This document shows, piece by piece, positions 1 through 7,586 of a stretch of 64,000 nucleotides of DNA. The notes under the pieces were generated by a model, which was given only the letters and a program-made list of their open reading frames with translations, was not told the origin of the DNA and did no database searches. Made by a program: the position numbers and the translations under genes. Position 1 is the first letter of the stretch; the number at the start of each line of letters is the position of its first letter. Origin of the DNA: Cellulomonas sp. 73-145 (lineage in GTDB: Bacteria > Actinomycetota > Actinomycetes > Actinomycetales > Cellulomonadaceae); assembly GCA_001898185.1 (NCBI GenBank), contig MKTI01000006.1, forward strand, positions 1 to 64,000. The letters run 5' to 3'.

Positions 1-81
1 CTTCGCAACACGACGAGACGACGCCAACACGAACCCCGATTCTCAAGGACGTGTTGCGACGACGACTGGAAACCACCCGGA

Positions 82-97
82 TGAAAACGGACCCCCT
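82..97 (+). repeat. IS21 left subterminal inverted repeat
   Basis: The sequence TGAAAACGGACCCCCT matches the reverse complement of 2160-2175 (TGAATACGGACCCCCT) at 15 of 16 positions. It lies 30 bp inside the proposed left tip and just before istA, where transposase-binding sites of IS21 elements are found. Confidence 0.8.
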
Positions 98-117
98 CGG
101 CGACGCTGAGGAGGGTG

Positions 118-1338
118 ATGACCGTGGAGGACTGGGCGGAGATCCGCCGGCTGCACCGGGTCGAGGGGATGGCGATCAAGGCGATCGGCCGGCGGCTGGG
201 TGTCTCGAGGAACGCGGTGCGTCGGGCGTTGGCTCGGGACGCGCCGCCGAAGTACGAGCGCCCGGCGAAGGGGTCGCTGGTCGACGAGGTCGAGCCGGCG
301 ATCCGCGGGCTGCTCGCGTCGTGTCCGAGCATGCCGGCGACGGTGATCGCGCAGCGGATCGGCTGGGCGCACTCGTTGACGATCTTGAAGGATCGGGTGC
401 GGGTGCTGCGGCCGTACTACCTGCCGCCGGACCCGGCCTCGCGCACGACCTACGAGCCGGGGCACCGGTTGCAGTGCGATCTGTGGTTTCCGCCGGTCGA
501 CGTGCCGCTGGGGGCTGGGCAGGTCGGATCCCCGCCGGTGCTGGTGATGGTCGCGGGCTACTCGCGGATGATGTTCGCGCTGATGCTGCCCTCGCGGCAG
601 GCGCCCGATCTGATCGCCGGTCACTGGGCGTTGCTGACCTCGATGGGTGCGGTCGCCCGCGAGCTGGTCTGGGACAACGAGGCCGCGGTCGGGTCCTGGC
701 GGGCCGGCCAGCCGAAGCTCACCGCCGACTTCGAGGCGTTCCGCGGGGTCCTGGGCATCGGGGTCCACCAGTGCCGGCCGCGCGACCCGGAGGCCAAGGG
801 GCTGGTGGAACGCGCGAACGGCTACCTGGAGACCTCGTTCCTGCCCGGTCGCACGTTCACCAGCCCCGAGGACTTCAACGCCCAGCTGGCCGAGTGGCTC
901 GAGCTGGCGAATCGGCGCAAGCACCGCCCCTTGGGCTGTCGTCCGTTGGACCGGTGGACGACCGACCGGGACGCGATGCTCGCCCTGCCGCCCGTGGCTC
1001 CGCAGCTGGGCTGGCGCGAGCGGGTCCGCCTCCCGCGGGACCACTACGTTCGCCTGGGGTCGAACGACTACTCCGTGGACCCGGTCGCCGTCGGCCGGTT
1101 CGTCGACGTGCTCGCCGACCTGCGCCAGGTCACCGTCCGGCTGGGTTCGAGGGTCGTCGCCGTCCACGAGCGGTGCTGGGCACGGTGGCAGACCATCACC
1201 GACCCAGCTCACCGAGTCGCGGCCCTGGCGATGTCGACCGCGGCCGCGCACCGCCCGCCAACGCCACCGACCGACGAGGTCGAGCAGCGCGACCTTTCCA
1301 CCTACGACGCCGCGTTCGGCCTGACCGAGGTCGCCTGA
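118..1338 (+). CDS. istA: IS21-family transposase IstA
   Basis: This is a DDE transposase of about 406 aa, the usual IstA size; it catalyses strand cleavage and transfer of the element. The N-terminus carries a helix-turn-helix (about residues 16-40, with a GVSRNAVRRAL recognition-helix pattern). The integrase-core catalytic residues are visible as D121 (QCDLWF), D186 (VWDNEA) and E231 (GLVERANG). A GAGGAGGG ribosome-binding site lies at 108-115; ATG 118 is chosen, but GTG 124 has better spacing. The stop codon overlaps the istB start (TGATG), implying translational coupling. No frameshift or internal stop is seen, so the element may still be active. Confidence 0.93.
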   Translation: MTVEDWAEIRRLHRVEGMAIKAIGRRLGVSRNAVRRALARDAPPKYERPAKGSLVDEVEPAIRGLLASCPSMPATVIAQRIGWAHSLTILKDRVRVLRPYYLPPDPASRTTYEPGHRLQCDLWFPPVDVPLGAGQVGSPPVLVMVAGYSRMMFALMLPSRQAPDLIAGHWALLTSMGAVARELVWDNEAAVGSWRAGQPKLTADFEAFRGVLGIGVHQCRPRDPEAKGLVERANGYLETSFLPGRTFTSPEDFNAQLAEWLELANRRKHRPLGCRPLDRWTTDRDAMLALPPVAPQLGWRERVRLPRDHYVRLGSNDYSVDPVAVGRFVDVLADLRQVTVRLGSRVVAVHERCWARWQTITDPAHRVAALAMSTAAAHRPPTPPTDEVEQRDLSTYDAAFGLTEVA

Positions 1339-2123
1339 TGGCCGCCACCAAGGCCCGGGACGTGACCAGTGAGCTCGCGTTCTTGACCCGCGCGTTGAAG
1401 GCCCCGACTTTGCGTGACGCGGTCGACCGGCTCGCCGAACGGGCCCGCGCGGAGTCCTGGACCCACGAGGAGTTCCTCGCGGCCTGCCTGCAACGCGAGG
1501 TCGCCGCTCGCGAAGCCCACGGCGGGGAAGGACGCATCCGTGCCGCCCGGTTCCCTGGGCGCAAGTCGTTGGAGGACTTCGACTTCGAGCACGCCCGCGG
1601 CCTGCCCCGCGACCAGATCGCCCACCTGGGCACCCTGGACTTCGTCACGGCCCGGGAGAACGTGGTGTTCCTCGGCCCGCCCGGCACCGGCAAGACCCAC
1701 CTCGCCACCGGGATCGCGGTCCGCGCCTGCCAGGCCGGGCACCGCGTCCAGTTCGCCACTGCCTCCGAGTGGGTGGACCGGCTCGCGGCCGCCCACCACG
1801 ACGGGCGCCTGCAAGACGAGCTGCGCCGTCTGGGTCGCTACCCGCTGCTGGTCATCGACGAGGTCGGCTACATCCCCTTCGAGCCCGAGGCCGCGAACCT
1901 GTTCTTCCAGCTCGTCTCGGCCCGCTACGAACGCGCGTCGCTCATCGTCACCAGCAACAAGCCGTTCGGGCGTTGGGGCGAGGTCTTCGGTGACGACACC
2001 GTCGCCGCCGCGATGATCGACCGCCTCGTCCACCACGCCGACGTCATCGCCCTCAAGGGCGACTCCTACCGGCTCAAGAACCGCGACCTCGGCCGCCCAC
2101 CCGCGGCCGGGACGACCGACTGA
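1338..2123 (+). CDS. istB: IS21-family helper ATPase IstB
   Basis: This 261-aa AAA+ ATPase is a DnaC-like helper that chooses target DNA and stimulates IstA. The Walker A motif GPPGTGKT lies at residues 113-120 and Walker B LLVIDE at 170-175; a sensor-1-like VTSNKP follows. The N-terminal helical region (residues 1-95) is the IstA/DNA interaction part in the family. Translation starts inside the istA stop codon. The length matches typical IstB proteins of 240-265 aa and the frame is intact. Confidence 0.93.
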   Translation: MAATKARDVTSELAFLTRALKAPTLRDAVDRLAERARAESWTHEEFLAACLQREVAAREAHGGEGRIRAARFPGRKSLEDFDFEHARGLPRDQIAHLGTLDFVTARENVVFLGPPGTGKTHLATGIAVRACQAGHRVQFATASEWVDRLAAAHHDGRLQDELRRLGRYPLLVIDEVGYIPFEPEAANLFFQLVSARYERASLIVTSNKPFGRWGEVFGDDTVAAAMIDRLVHHADVIALKGDSYRLKNRDLGRPPAAGTTD

Positions 2124-2159
2124 CACACCACGAGAGGGGTTCACTTTCACACGACGCCA

Positions 2160-2175
2160 GGGGGTCCGTATTCAG
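2160..2175 (-). repeat. IS21 right subterminal inverted repeat
   Basis: Read on the minus strand this is TGAATACGGACCCCCT, the partner of the left copy at 82-97. It lies 12 bp inside the proposed right tip (2187). Confidence 0.8.
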
Positions 2176-2187
2176 CCGTCGTTGACA

Positions 2188-2460
2188 TGGTTGTCGGAGC
2201 GCGTGGAACAGGGGATCGGTCGCCCGCCGGACCACGTCGTACGGCGCTCCTCGTCGCGGCGTGGTGATGCCGTCCCAGGTGCATGCGAGAACCGCGCTCG
2301 AGGGGTGCGGAAGGACCCTGATTCCAGCGGGGCAGAGGTGGAAGCGCTCGTAGGTCTCGAACTCACCCGGGCACGCGCACCGCGCCGCGTGCCAGTAGTT
2401 GGCCTTCGTCCACGTCAGCTCAAACGTGGGCACACCATCGACGATGCGGAAGCCAGACAT
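2188..2460 (-). pseudogene. Hypothetical gene truncated by the IS21 insertion
   Basis: From ATG 2460 an open frame reads leftward for 91 codons with strong GC-rich codon bias, then crosses the IS21 right tip at about 2187. From there the encoded residues come from the element, and the frame stops at 2074. The native part holds four cysteines (ARCACPG, FHLCPAG, LACTWD) and several Trp/Tyr residues, suggesting a small metal- or disulfide-containing fold. I do not recognise the family. Only 51 bp of sequence lies beyond the left end of the IS, so the missing 3' half cannot be identified. The gene lies 58 bp downstream of the 204-aa gene and was probably co-transcribed with it. Confidence 0.5.
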
Positions 2461-2518
2461 GCTGGAACCGTAGGGCCTGCTCCCGACGGCAAGCTGTCCA
2501 GACGCGACGGTACGGCGA

Positions 2519-3133
2519 TCAACCAGTTGCGAGATGCGTGCGTCGACGCACGGTCTGTACCCACGGCTCGCGAGAATCCACCTCGACCTCGTACAGCGTT
2601 CCGTCACCGGCAGCGAACGTCACTCTCAGAACGTCTGTCCCATCGACCTGCTCGACGACGCGGAGGTCGGTAGCGAAGACGCCATGCCTGACGGCAACGC
2701 GCTGTCGCGCCTGCTCGACCAGCCGGTCCAGTGATGTCGGAACGACGGGCATCCGAAACCGCTCGCGAACAGCGGCGACCACGCGACGAGCAAGAGCCGC
2801 CCCGAGACTGACGAAGGCAGTCTCCGCGAGAGCGACCGTGATTTCGATCCCGGCCCCGGACGCGCCCCACGACGTGAGCGTTGCTCGGGTCTCCCGGTTG
2901 AATCCCGGAACCTCCGATTCTTGCAGCGACGTGTCGATGATCCCGTGGAGCCACGTCATGTCCCAACGGGCCCCGCCTGGGAGGTCGACGTCAACCCACT
3001 GGTCACGGTCCACGACCACGCCCCCGTAGACGGCGGGTGCGTAAGTGAGAGTCACCTGGTCGGCATAGTCACCGGACACTTCGTCCACGCATCGATCCTG
3101 CCGCTTCTCGCCAGCCTGCGACGCCCGTCCCAC
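2519..3133 (-). CDS. Hypothetical protein, 204 aa
   Basis: I do not recognise the family. The frame runs from GTG 3133 to TGA 2519 with consistent GC-biased codons and no signal peptide or membrane segment. The N-terminal half reads like beta strands (QVTLTYAPAVYGGVVVDRD), then comes an Ala-rich helical stretch, and the C-terminal third again alternates strands (VLRVTFAAGDGTLYEVEV). A later GTG at codon 17 is an alternative start. It sits in the accessory block between the truncated Cys-rich gene and the wHTH gene, all on the same strand. Confidence 0.6.
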   Translation of the reverse strand: MGRASQAGEKRQDRCVDEVSGDYADQVTLTYAPAVYGGVVVDRDQWVDVDLPGGARWDMTWLHGIIDTSLQESEVPGFNRETRATLTSWGASGAGIEITVALAETAFVSLGAALARRVVAAVRERFRMPVVPTSLDRLVEQARQRVAVRHGVFATDLRVVEQVDGTDVLRVTFAAGDGTLYEVEVDSREPWVQTVRRRTHLATG

Positions 3134-3205
3134 TAACGACCGGTTGCGAGCCCCAACTGGTCACCATCGACCAGTTAGGACGGGAAGCTGGTGCCCCGCG
3201 GGCGT

Positions 3206-3601
3206 TCAGGCCAGACCGATGCCGCGCGGAGTTCGAACGAAGTCGTCACGGTTGCCCACTCGGGCGTGAATCTGCTGCGCCTCGACCGGCCGACCGTCGC
3301 GCATCCGGTACAGACCGCGACGGTTGATCTCCCTGGCCAGCTCGACGGCGGGCATGACGTGCCCAGGGGTGGACTGCAGCACGGTGCGCATCGCCTCGTG
3401 CAGGGAGGTGCGCACCGCCTCGGCCGGCGCGTCTACCAAGGACAACAGGAACTGCATGGACGCCACCCGGGTCTCCGCTTCCGCGAGCGCGGCAGCCAAG
3501 CGGTCCCTCTCCTCCACGGCGGCGATCAGGTCCTGCTCCACCTCGTCCCGCCGTGCGGCGACGACGTGAGCAACCAACCCGTAGTACCCGTCTGCTTCCA
3601 T
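3206..3601 (-). CDS. Small coiled-coil/winged-helix protein (HARE-like)
   Basis: This protein of about 131 aa has an N-terminal heptad-rich helix (ARRDEVEQDLIAAVEERDRL, then AALAEAETRV) likely to form a coiled coil. Its C-terminal domain ends with YRMRDGRPVEAQQIHARVG and RTPRGIGL, which resembles the HARE/restriction-associated winged-helix domains that bind DNA. The start is set at ATG 3601 because AGGGGAG lies 6 nt upstream; the frame stays open to 3658, but that stretch is the operator-like repeat region. Those repeats, directly upstream, suggest autoregulation. The assignment to a DNA-binding role is inferred from fold-like patterns, not a firm family match. Confidence 0.6.
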   Translation of the reverse strand: MEADGYYGLVAHVVAARRDEVEQDLIAAVEERDRLAAALAEAETRVASMQFLLSLVDAPAEAVRTSLHEAMRTVLQSTPGHVMPAVELAREINRRGLYRMRDGRPVEAQQIHARVGNRDDFVRTPRGIGLA

Positions 3602-3615
3602 CTCGACTCCCCTGG

Positions 3616-3658
3616 GTGCGACTGTGCGACCTCTCCCAAGAGAGTGCGACAGTCGCAC
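3616..3658 (-). promoter_or_regulatory. Cluster of four GTGCGAC heptamers upstream of the wHTH gene
   Basis: On the plus strand GTGCGAC occurs at 3616-3622, 3624-3630 and 3644-3650, and its complement GTCGCAC at 3652-3658. The last two form a perfect 7-1-7 inverted repeat; the first two are direct repeats one base apart. The whole cluster fills the 57-bp gap between the stop codon of the upstream gene (3659) and the wHTH start codon (3601). This is the layout expected of an operator bound by a dimeric regulator, possibly the adjacent gene product. Confidence 0.6.
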
Positions 3659-4798
3659 CTAGATGTCAACCGTCCGTGTGGCCGGCGTCACTGCCGGGTC
3701 AACGTCACGATGCGGTGACCGCGGAGGGATCAGAGGCCCGCGCCACAGGTAGACGCCCGTGGCGATGAGCAGCAGTCCGAGAATGACGAAGCAACTGCCG
3801 AGGTACACGTTCACCGCCCCCCGAGCCCCGGGGTCCGTGATCCCCACTATTCCGGTCATCGCGACCACGGCCAGCAGCCACATGAGGGTTGCTGTGGTAC
3901 GGGACCGGCGCGGGGCGGAGAACGGTCGCCGCCGTGGTGCGACCAAGTCTTCGACTGCGGCTGAACGCTCCGAGGGAATCCCGCGCCACAGGTACACACC
4001 CCATGCCGACGCGGAAGCCGCTAACGATAGTGCGACGAGACTTGAGGGCACATGCACCCCACGGACGACGTCCTGCGCTGCGACTAGGAGAATGAACGTG
4101 AACACCCATAGCAGCACACTCACCGGCCGCAGCCTCCTCGGTGCGACGAAGCGTGCTGGGTGCGTGGTACGCCAGGCTGTGCGTCGTTGAGCCTCTCGGG
4201 CGGACCACGCGACGTCATTCTTCGGTTTGTCGGTCCGCTGCTCACGAGTCGTGTGGGGCCCAGCGGTCGGCGGCGCGGGTTGCGCAGACCAGTTCAAGGG
4301 TGGCGGGCCTTGTATCGGGGGTTGCTGCCCGGTCCACGGCTCGAACGGCCCGGGCGTGGGCTGCGGGGCTAGCTGCGGCGCTGCCACCGGCATGACGTGG
4401 ACGCTCTCCTGCTGCTGCGGCGTCCCCTGGAGCGCGTGGGCGGGCGGTGCCCCAGTCACGAAGGCGGGGCGCCTGGCTGACGGTGCCCCCGCTCCCCTGG
4501 GTCTACGGTCGAGTTCGACTACTGGGCGGGACACGCGGGCGCGGCGCACCAGTCGAACGGTCACCACAATCAACAGGACGACACCGATCGCGCTGAGGAC
4601 CACCCACCAGTAGCGGATGACGAGCCCGATCAGGAGAAGCACCCCGAAGGTTGCCCACCAGAAACCAGACCCGGAGCCTGAGCGGCGACGCGTTCCGGCG
4701 TACGCGGAGAACGGCCCGACACCGGAACTGACGCCGACCCCGCGGCTGCCAACGTGCACTCGAGCGATCCTCGGTCCGACTCGTACGCCAAAGCCCAC
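3659..4798 (-). CDS. Membrane protein with DUF4236-like N-terminus
   Basis: This 379-aa protein opens with a short glycine/valine-rich segment (MGFGVRVGPRIARVHVGSRG) like the DUF4236 beta-motif. Two adjacent hydrophobic helices follow (about residues 47-80), then a Pro/Gln-rich linker (about 110-190), a basic segment, two more membrane helices (about 225-270) and a last pair (about 300-350). I know of no function for this architecture. GTG 4798 is preceded by AGGGGG at suitable spacing. The stop codon touches the heptamer cluster of the next gene. Confidence 0.65.
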   Translation of the reverse strand: MGFGVRVGPRIARVHVGSRGVGVSSGVGPFSAYAGTRRRSGSGSGFWWATFGVLLLIGLVIRYWWVVLSAIGVVLLIVVTVRLVRRARVSRPVVELDRRPRGAGAPSARRPAFVTGAPPAHALQGTPQQQESVHVMPVAAPQLAPQPTPGPFEPWTGQQPPIQGPPPLNWSAQPAPPTAGPHTTREQRTDKPKNDVAWSAREAQRRTAWRTTHPARFVAPRRLRPVSVLLWVFTFILLVAAQDVVRGVHVPSSLVALSLAASASAWGVYLWRGIPSERSAAVEDLVAPRRRPFSAPRRSRTTATLMWLLAVVAMTGIVGITDPGARGAVNVYLGSCFVILGLLLIATGVYLWRGPLIPPRSPHRDVDPAVTPATRTVDI

Positions 4799-4904
4799 GC
4801 CGCCACCCCCTGGTCAGGCGGAGGACCCGCCATTGGGAAGCATGCCTGGACGTGCAGGGACGACTTGGCCGCCCGACGGGTGAACTACTTCCGTGCGTCG
4901 ATCG

Positions 4905-7586
4905 TCACGAGCAGCACGGAGGTCGACCAGCCTCCTCCACACCCAGGCCAACCAGAACGTCCCGAGCCTGAGGCGTTTGTCCTGCTCGTCCCGCGCTGAC
5001 CAGCCCCGGCAGGTGAGCGGGCCCGTCGCCCGACAGGAGGGCGTTGGCGACCGCTACGGCCACCGCCGCAGGGCGCGAGCTCGTCAGGCGTTGGTGGCGC
5101 CACCGAGCTGTCGGCCCGACACCGCTCACGGTGACCAGGTCAGGGTTGTTCCAGCCGACGCACGCCCACCTGCCCTTGTCGTTGGTTGCCCAGACCACGA
5201 TGCCGTTGTGCTCCTGGGCGAAGCCGATCGCTTCCAGCGCCGACAGCTCGGGGTTGCCGGCGGCCTTGTGGATATGCATGGACGAGCTCGAGGGTCGGTG
5301 AACCGTGAAGTCGTTGCGCATGGCCGCTTCGAGCTCAGCAAGCGGGTCGTCACCGGCCAGCTCCTCCAACGTCTCGGACACGTCCTCCACGGTCAGCGGA
5401 CGCCCGTCCTCGGTTCGCAGGTAAGCCGCATACGCCTCGATCATGTTCGGGTCCGCGAGCCGCAGGAGGTCGCGGGTGTCGCGGCGCGCCTCTTGGAACC
5501 GCAGAGTCGGCTCGGAACTGATGGTGACGTCAGTCCGCTGTCTCATCATCGTCAGGCCGATCGCGGCCAGCGAAGCGGCCCGCTGCGCGATCTCTGCAGG
5601 GAGGTCCGCGGTGACCAGGGCGGCGAGCAGGTTGCGAACCAACGTGAACGGTTCGGGATCGTCCACGTCCCAGTTCCCGGTGGACCAGAACCGGAGGGTC
5701 ACGCCCAACGTCCCCAGCTGTCGGAACGGTGAGTCGAGGACAGCGTTGGCGGCCCACTTCACGCACGCTCGCCGACGGGCGCGCCTGGTTCGTTCAGGGT
5801 CGCCGGAATGGTCGATCACCTCGGCGTTCGCGTCCGTATGGTCGATGGCGGTGAGGGTTTCGTCGACGTCCGCGGCGGCTTCGTCGCTGTCGAGCCCAGC
5901 GGCCTGCTCGTCGGTGATGATGTCCGCCCACGGCACCGCGCCACTGTCGCCAGGGCCTGCCTTCGGCACGGCCAGGAGCCACGAGGCGATGTCCGAGCCC
6001 AGCCGTTCGGTGGCCCGGTCTTGCAGCCACAGCCACGGTTGGATTGGTTCCGCGCCGTGGTGGCTTTCGCCGTCGTCAGACCCACCGGAGGTGGCACGGG
6101 CAACCATGGGAGTGTGGGCCGTGGTTGCGTCCAGTGCGAACGCCGCAAGCTCGGTCTGCAGGAGCTCCAGCAGGCCGAGGTCCTCACCGAACAGGTCGTT
6201 GACGTTCGCCCTGTGCAACCGGGACCGTTGGGCGGTCGGGATGGTGCGGGTCAGGACCTTCCGCTCCCCCGTGACGAACATCGCCGCAGTCGGGTTCCCG
6301 TCGGGCATGACGGCCCGAACGCGCGACCCGGGCGGCGACACCACCGCGAACGTGGCTGTGCGAACACCCGCAGGCACGAGGCCGACGGTGGACCACACGT
6401 CGGGATGGTCTTGACGCGCCGCGCCTTCGATCGGCACGTCACTGTCGGCTGGGCGGTTCAGGTGGATGGTGAGCGTGTCGTCCTTGGTGACCGCGGACAG
6501 CACCTGAACGTTGGGCGGGCCCCCCTCTGTCGCCGTGGTGTCCCGCTCCCCGACCAGGACGGGAACGCTGAGCGCGTCCACTGGTTCCCCGCCGGGGAAC
6601 AGCGTGTCCGGAACGGGCCCCGTGACCGCGAGCTCGAAGTTGCCTCCGAGCCCGGCACGACGCAGGAACGCCACGCTGGTCAGGTTCGGACTGCCGGTCA
6701 TCGCACGCCGGTCACCCTCGAGGGTGACCCACTCGATCAGCTTGCCGTGGCGGTATCGGGCGTGCTGAGTGCCGATCGACTCGGGGTCCCTGAGCAGCTC
6801 GACGGTCGCACCGGTCGTCGCGGCATGGTCGGCCAGGACCGAGTCCAACGCGGCCGCGTCCACGTGGGTCCAGCCCGGCTGCACGGCAACGCGCACTCGG
6901 CGCGGGCGCATGCGGGCGATCAGACGACGGACGGCACTGGCGTCAGGGTCATGGAACGCGGCCGTCAGGCACAGCTCTGCGACGTCACCAGCAGGCAGCT
7001 GGTCGATCAGCGGTGCCACCCAGGACGCGTGCACCCGATGACCCGTGTCGATGGGCGGGGCGACGTTCAGCAGGTCATCCAGAAGTGCCACGGTGCGCTG
7101 CACTGCCCTGGCGGTCACCCCGTCGGTCCGCACGGTGCCTTCTAGGGCATTCAGGGCGTTGCGGATGTCACGGACGGCCATGGGCACGCCCTCCCGGTCG
7201 CCAGTGAAGACCGTCAGCAGCTCGCGGTTGTACTGCCAGCCGCCGGTGGTCAAGTTCCCTGAGCCGACAGCCGCCAGAACCCGTTGCGGTCCGACCAGGA
7301 CGGTCAACTTGGGGTGGAACGCGGTCGCCTGGTCCGCGAGCCCGACGTGGTACTCGAGCCCGGCGAGGTTGACCGCACGCACGTCCGGTGCCCAAACCCC
7401 GGCGTCGGCCAGGACAGTGACCCGGGCGCCGCTTGCCCTGAGCGCGCCCAGCAACCGCACCTCGAGGTAGCCCAAGTCCACGTTGAACGTGAGGAACAGC
7501 GCTTCTTCGGCCTGGTGGTCGCGGTGCCCCTCCTCGGCCACCAGGTACGGGTACAGGTTCGCCACCTGGGCGACGGCGCCGCTCAT
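4905..7586 (-). CDS. PLD-fold protein, putative nuclease, 893 aa
   Basis: This large cytoplasmic-looking protein has two phospholipase D-type half-sites in its N-terminal third: HPK at residues 91-93 with GSGNLT at 108-113, and HGK at 280-282 with GSPNLT at 298-303. The Asp of the canonical HxKx4D motif is replaced in both copies, a pattern seen among nuclease-type PLD proteins rather than lipases. The remaining 550 residues are mixed alpha/beta with an acidic stretch (about 560-610) and match nothing I recognise. The start is ATG 7586, which overlaps the preceding gene's stop in an ATGA junction, so the two are translationally coupled. In PLD proteins of mobile DNA, a DNA-degrading defence role is common; here it is inference. 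Confidence 0.75.
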   Translation of the reverse strand: MSGAVAQVANLYPYLVAEEGHRDHQAEEALFLTFNVDLGYLEVRLLGALRASGARVTVLADAGVWAPDVRAVNLAGLEYHVGLADQATAFHPKLTVLVGPQRVLAAVGSGNLTTGGWQYNRELLTVFTGDREGVPMAVRDIRNALNALEGTVRTDGVTARAVQRTVALLDDLLNVAPPIDTGHRVHASWVAPLIDQLPAGDVAELCLTAAFHDPDASAVRRLIARMRPRRVRVAVQPGWTHVDAAALDSVLADHAATTGATVELLRDPESIGTQHARYRHGKLIEWVTLEGDRRAMTGSPNLTSVAFLRRAGLGGNFELAVTGPVPDTLFPGGEPVDALSVPVLVGERDTTATEGGPPNVQVLSAVTKDDTLTIHLNRPADSDVPIEGAARQDHPDVWSTVGLVPAGVRTATFAVVSPPGSRVRAVMPDGNPTAAMFVTGERKVLTRTIPTAQRSRLHRANVNDLFGEDLGLLELLQTELAAFALDATTAHTPMVARATSGGSDDGESHHGAEPIQPWLWLQDRATERLGSDIASWLLAVPKAGPGDSGAVPWADIITDEQAAGLDSDEAAADVDETLTAIDHTDANAEVIDHSGDPERTRRARRRACVKWAANAVLDSPFRQLGTLGVTLRFWSTGNWDVDDPEPFTLVRNLLAALVTADLPAEIAQRAASLAAIGLTMMRQRTDVTISSEPTLRFQEARRDTRDLLRLADPNMIEAYAAYLRTEDGRPLTVEDVSETLEELAGDDPLAELEAAMRNDFTVHRPSSSSMHIHKAAGNPELSALEAIGFAQEHNGIVVWATNDKGRWACVGWNNPDLVTVSGVGPTARWRHQRLTSSRPAAVAVAVANALLSGDGPAHLPGLVSAGRAGQTPQARDVLVGLGVEEAGRPPCCS

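Larger units (their letters stand above)
52..2187 (+). mobile_element. IS21-family insertion sequence, apparently complete
   Basis: The element is about 2.1 kb and encodes an IstA transposase and an IstB ATPase in overlapping frames, the standard IS21 arrangement. Both proposed ends begin 5'-TGT: TGTTGCGACGACG on the left, and TGTCAACGACGG on the right when read inward. A 16-bp subterminal inverted repeat matches at 15 of 16 positions (82-97 against 2160-2175), in keeping with the multiple terminal repeats of IS21 elements. I see no clear target-site duplication, so the end positions are good to a few bases only. The right end cuts into a minus-strand reading frame that begins at 2460. Confidence 0.85.

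Noticed and set aside
51-2123. 690-codon open frame spanning both IS21 genes
   Set aside because: Only the part after 1338 (istB) reads as protein; the upstream part is a shadow of istA.
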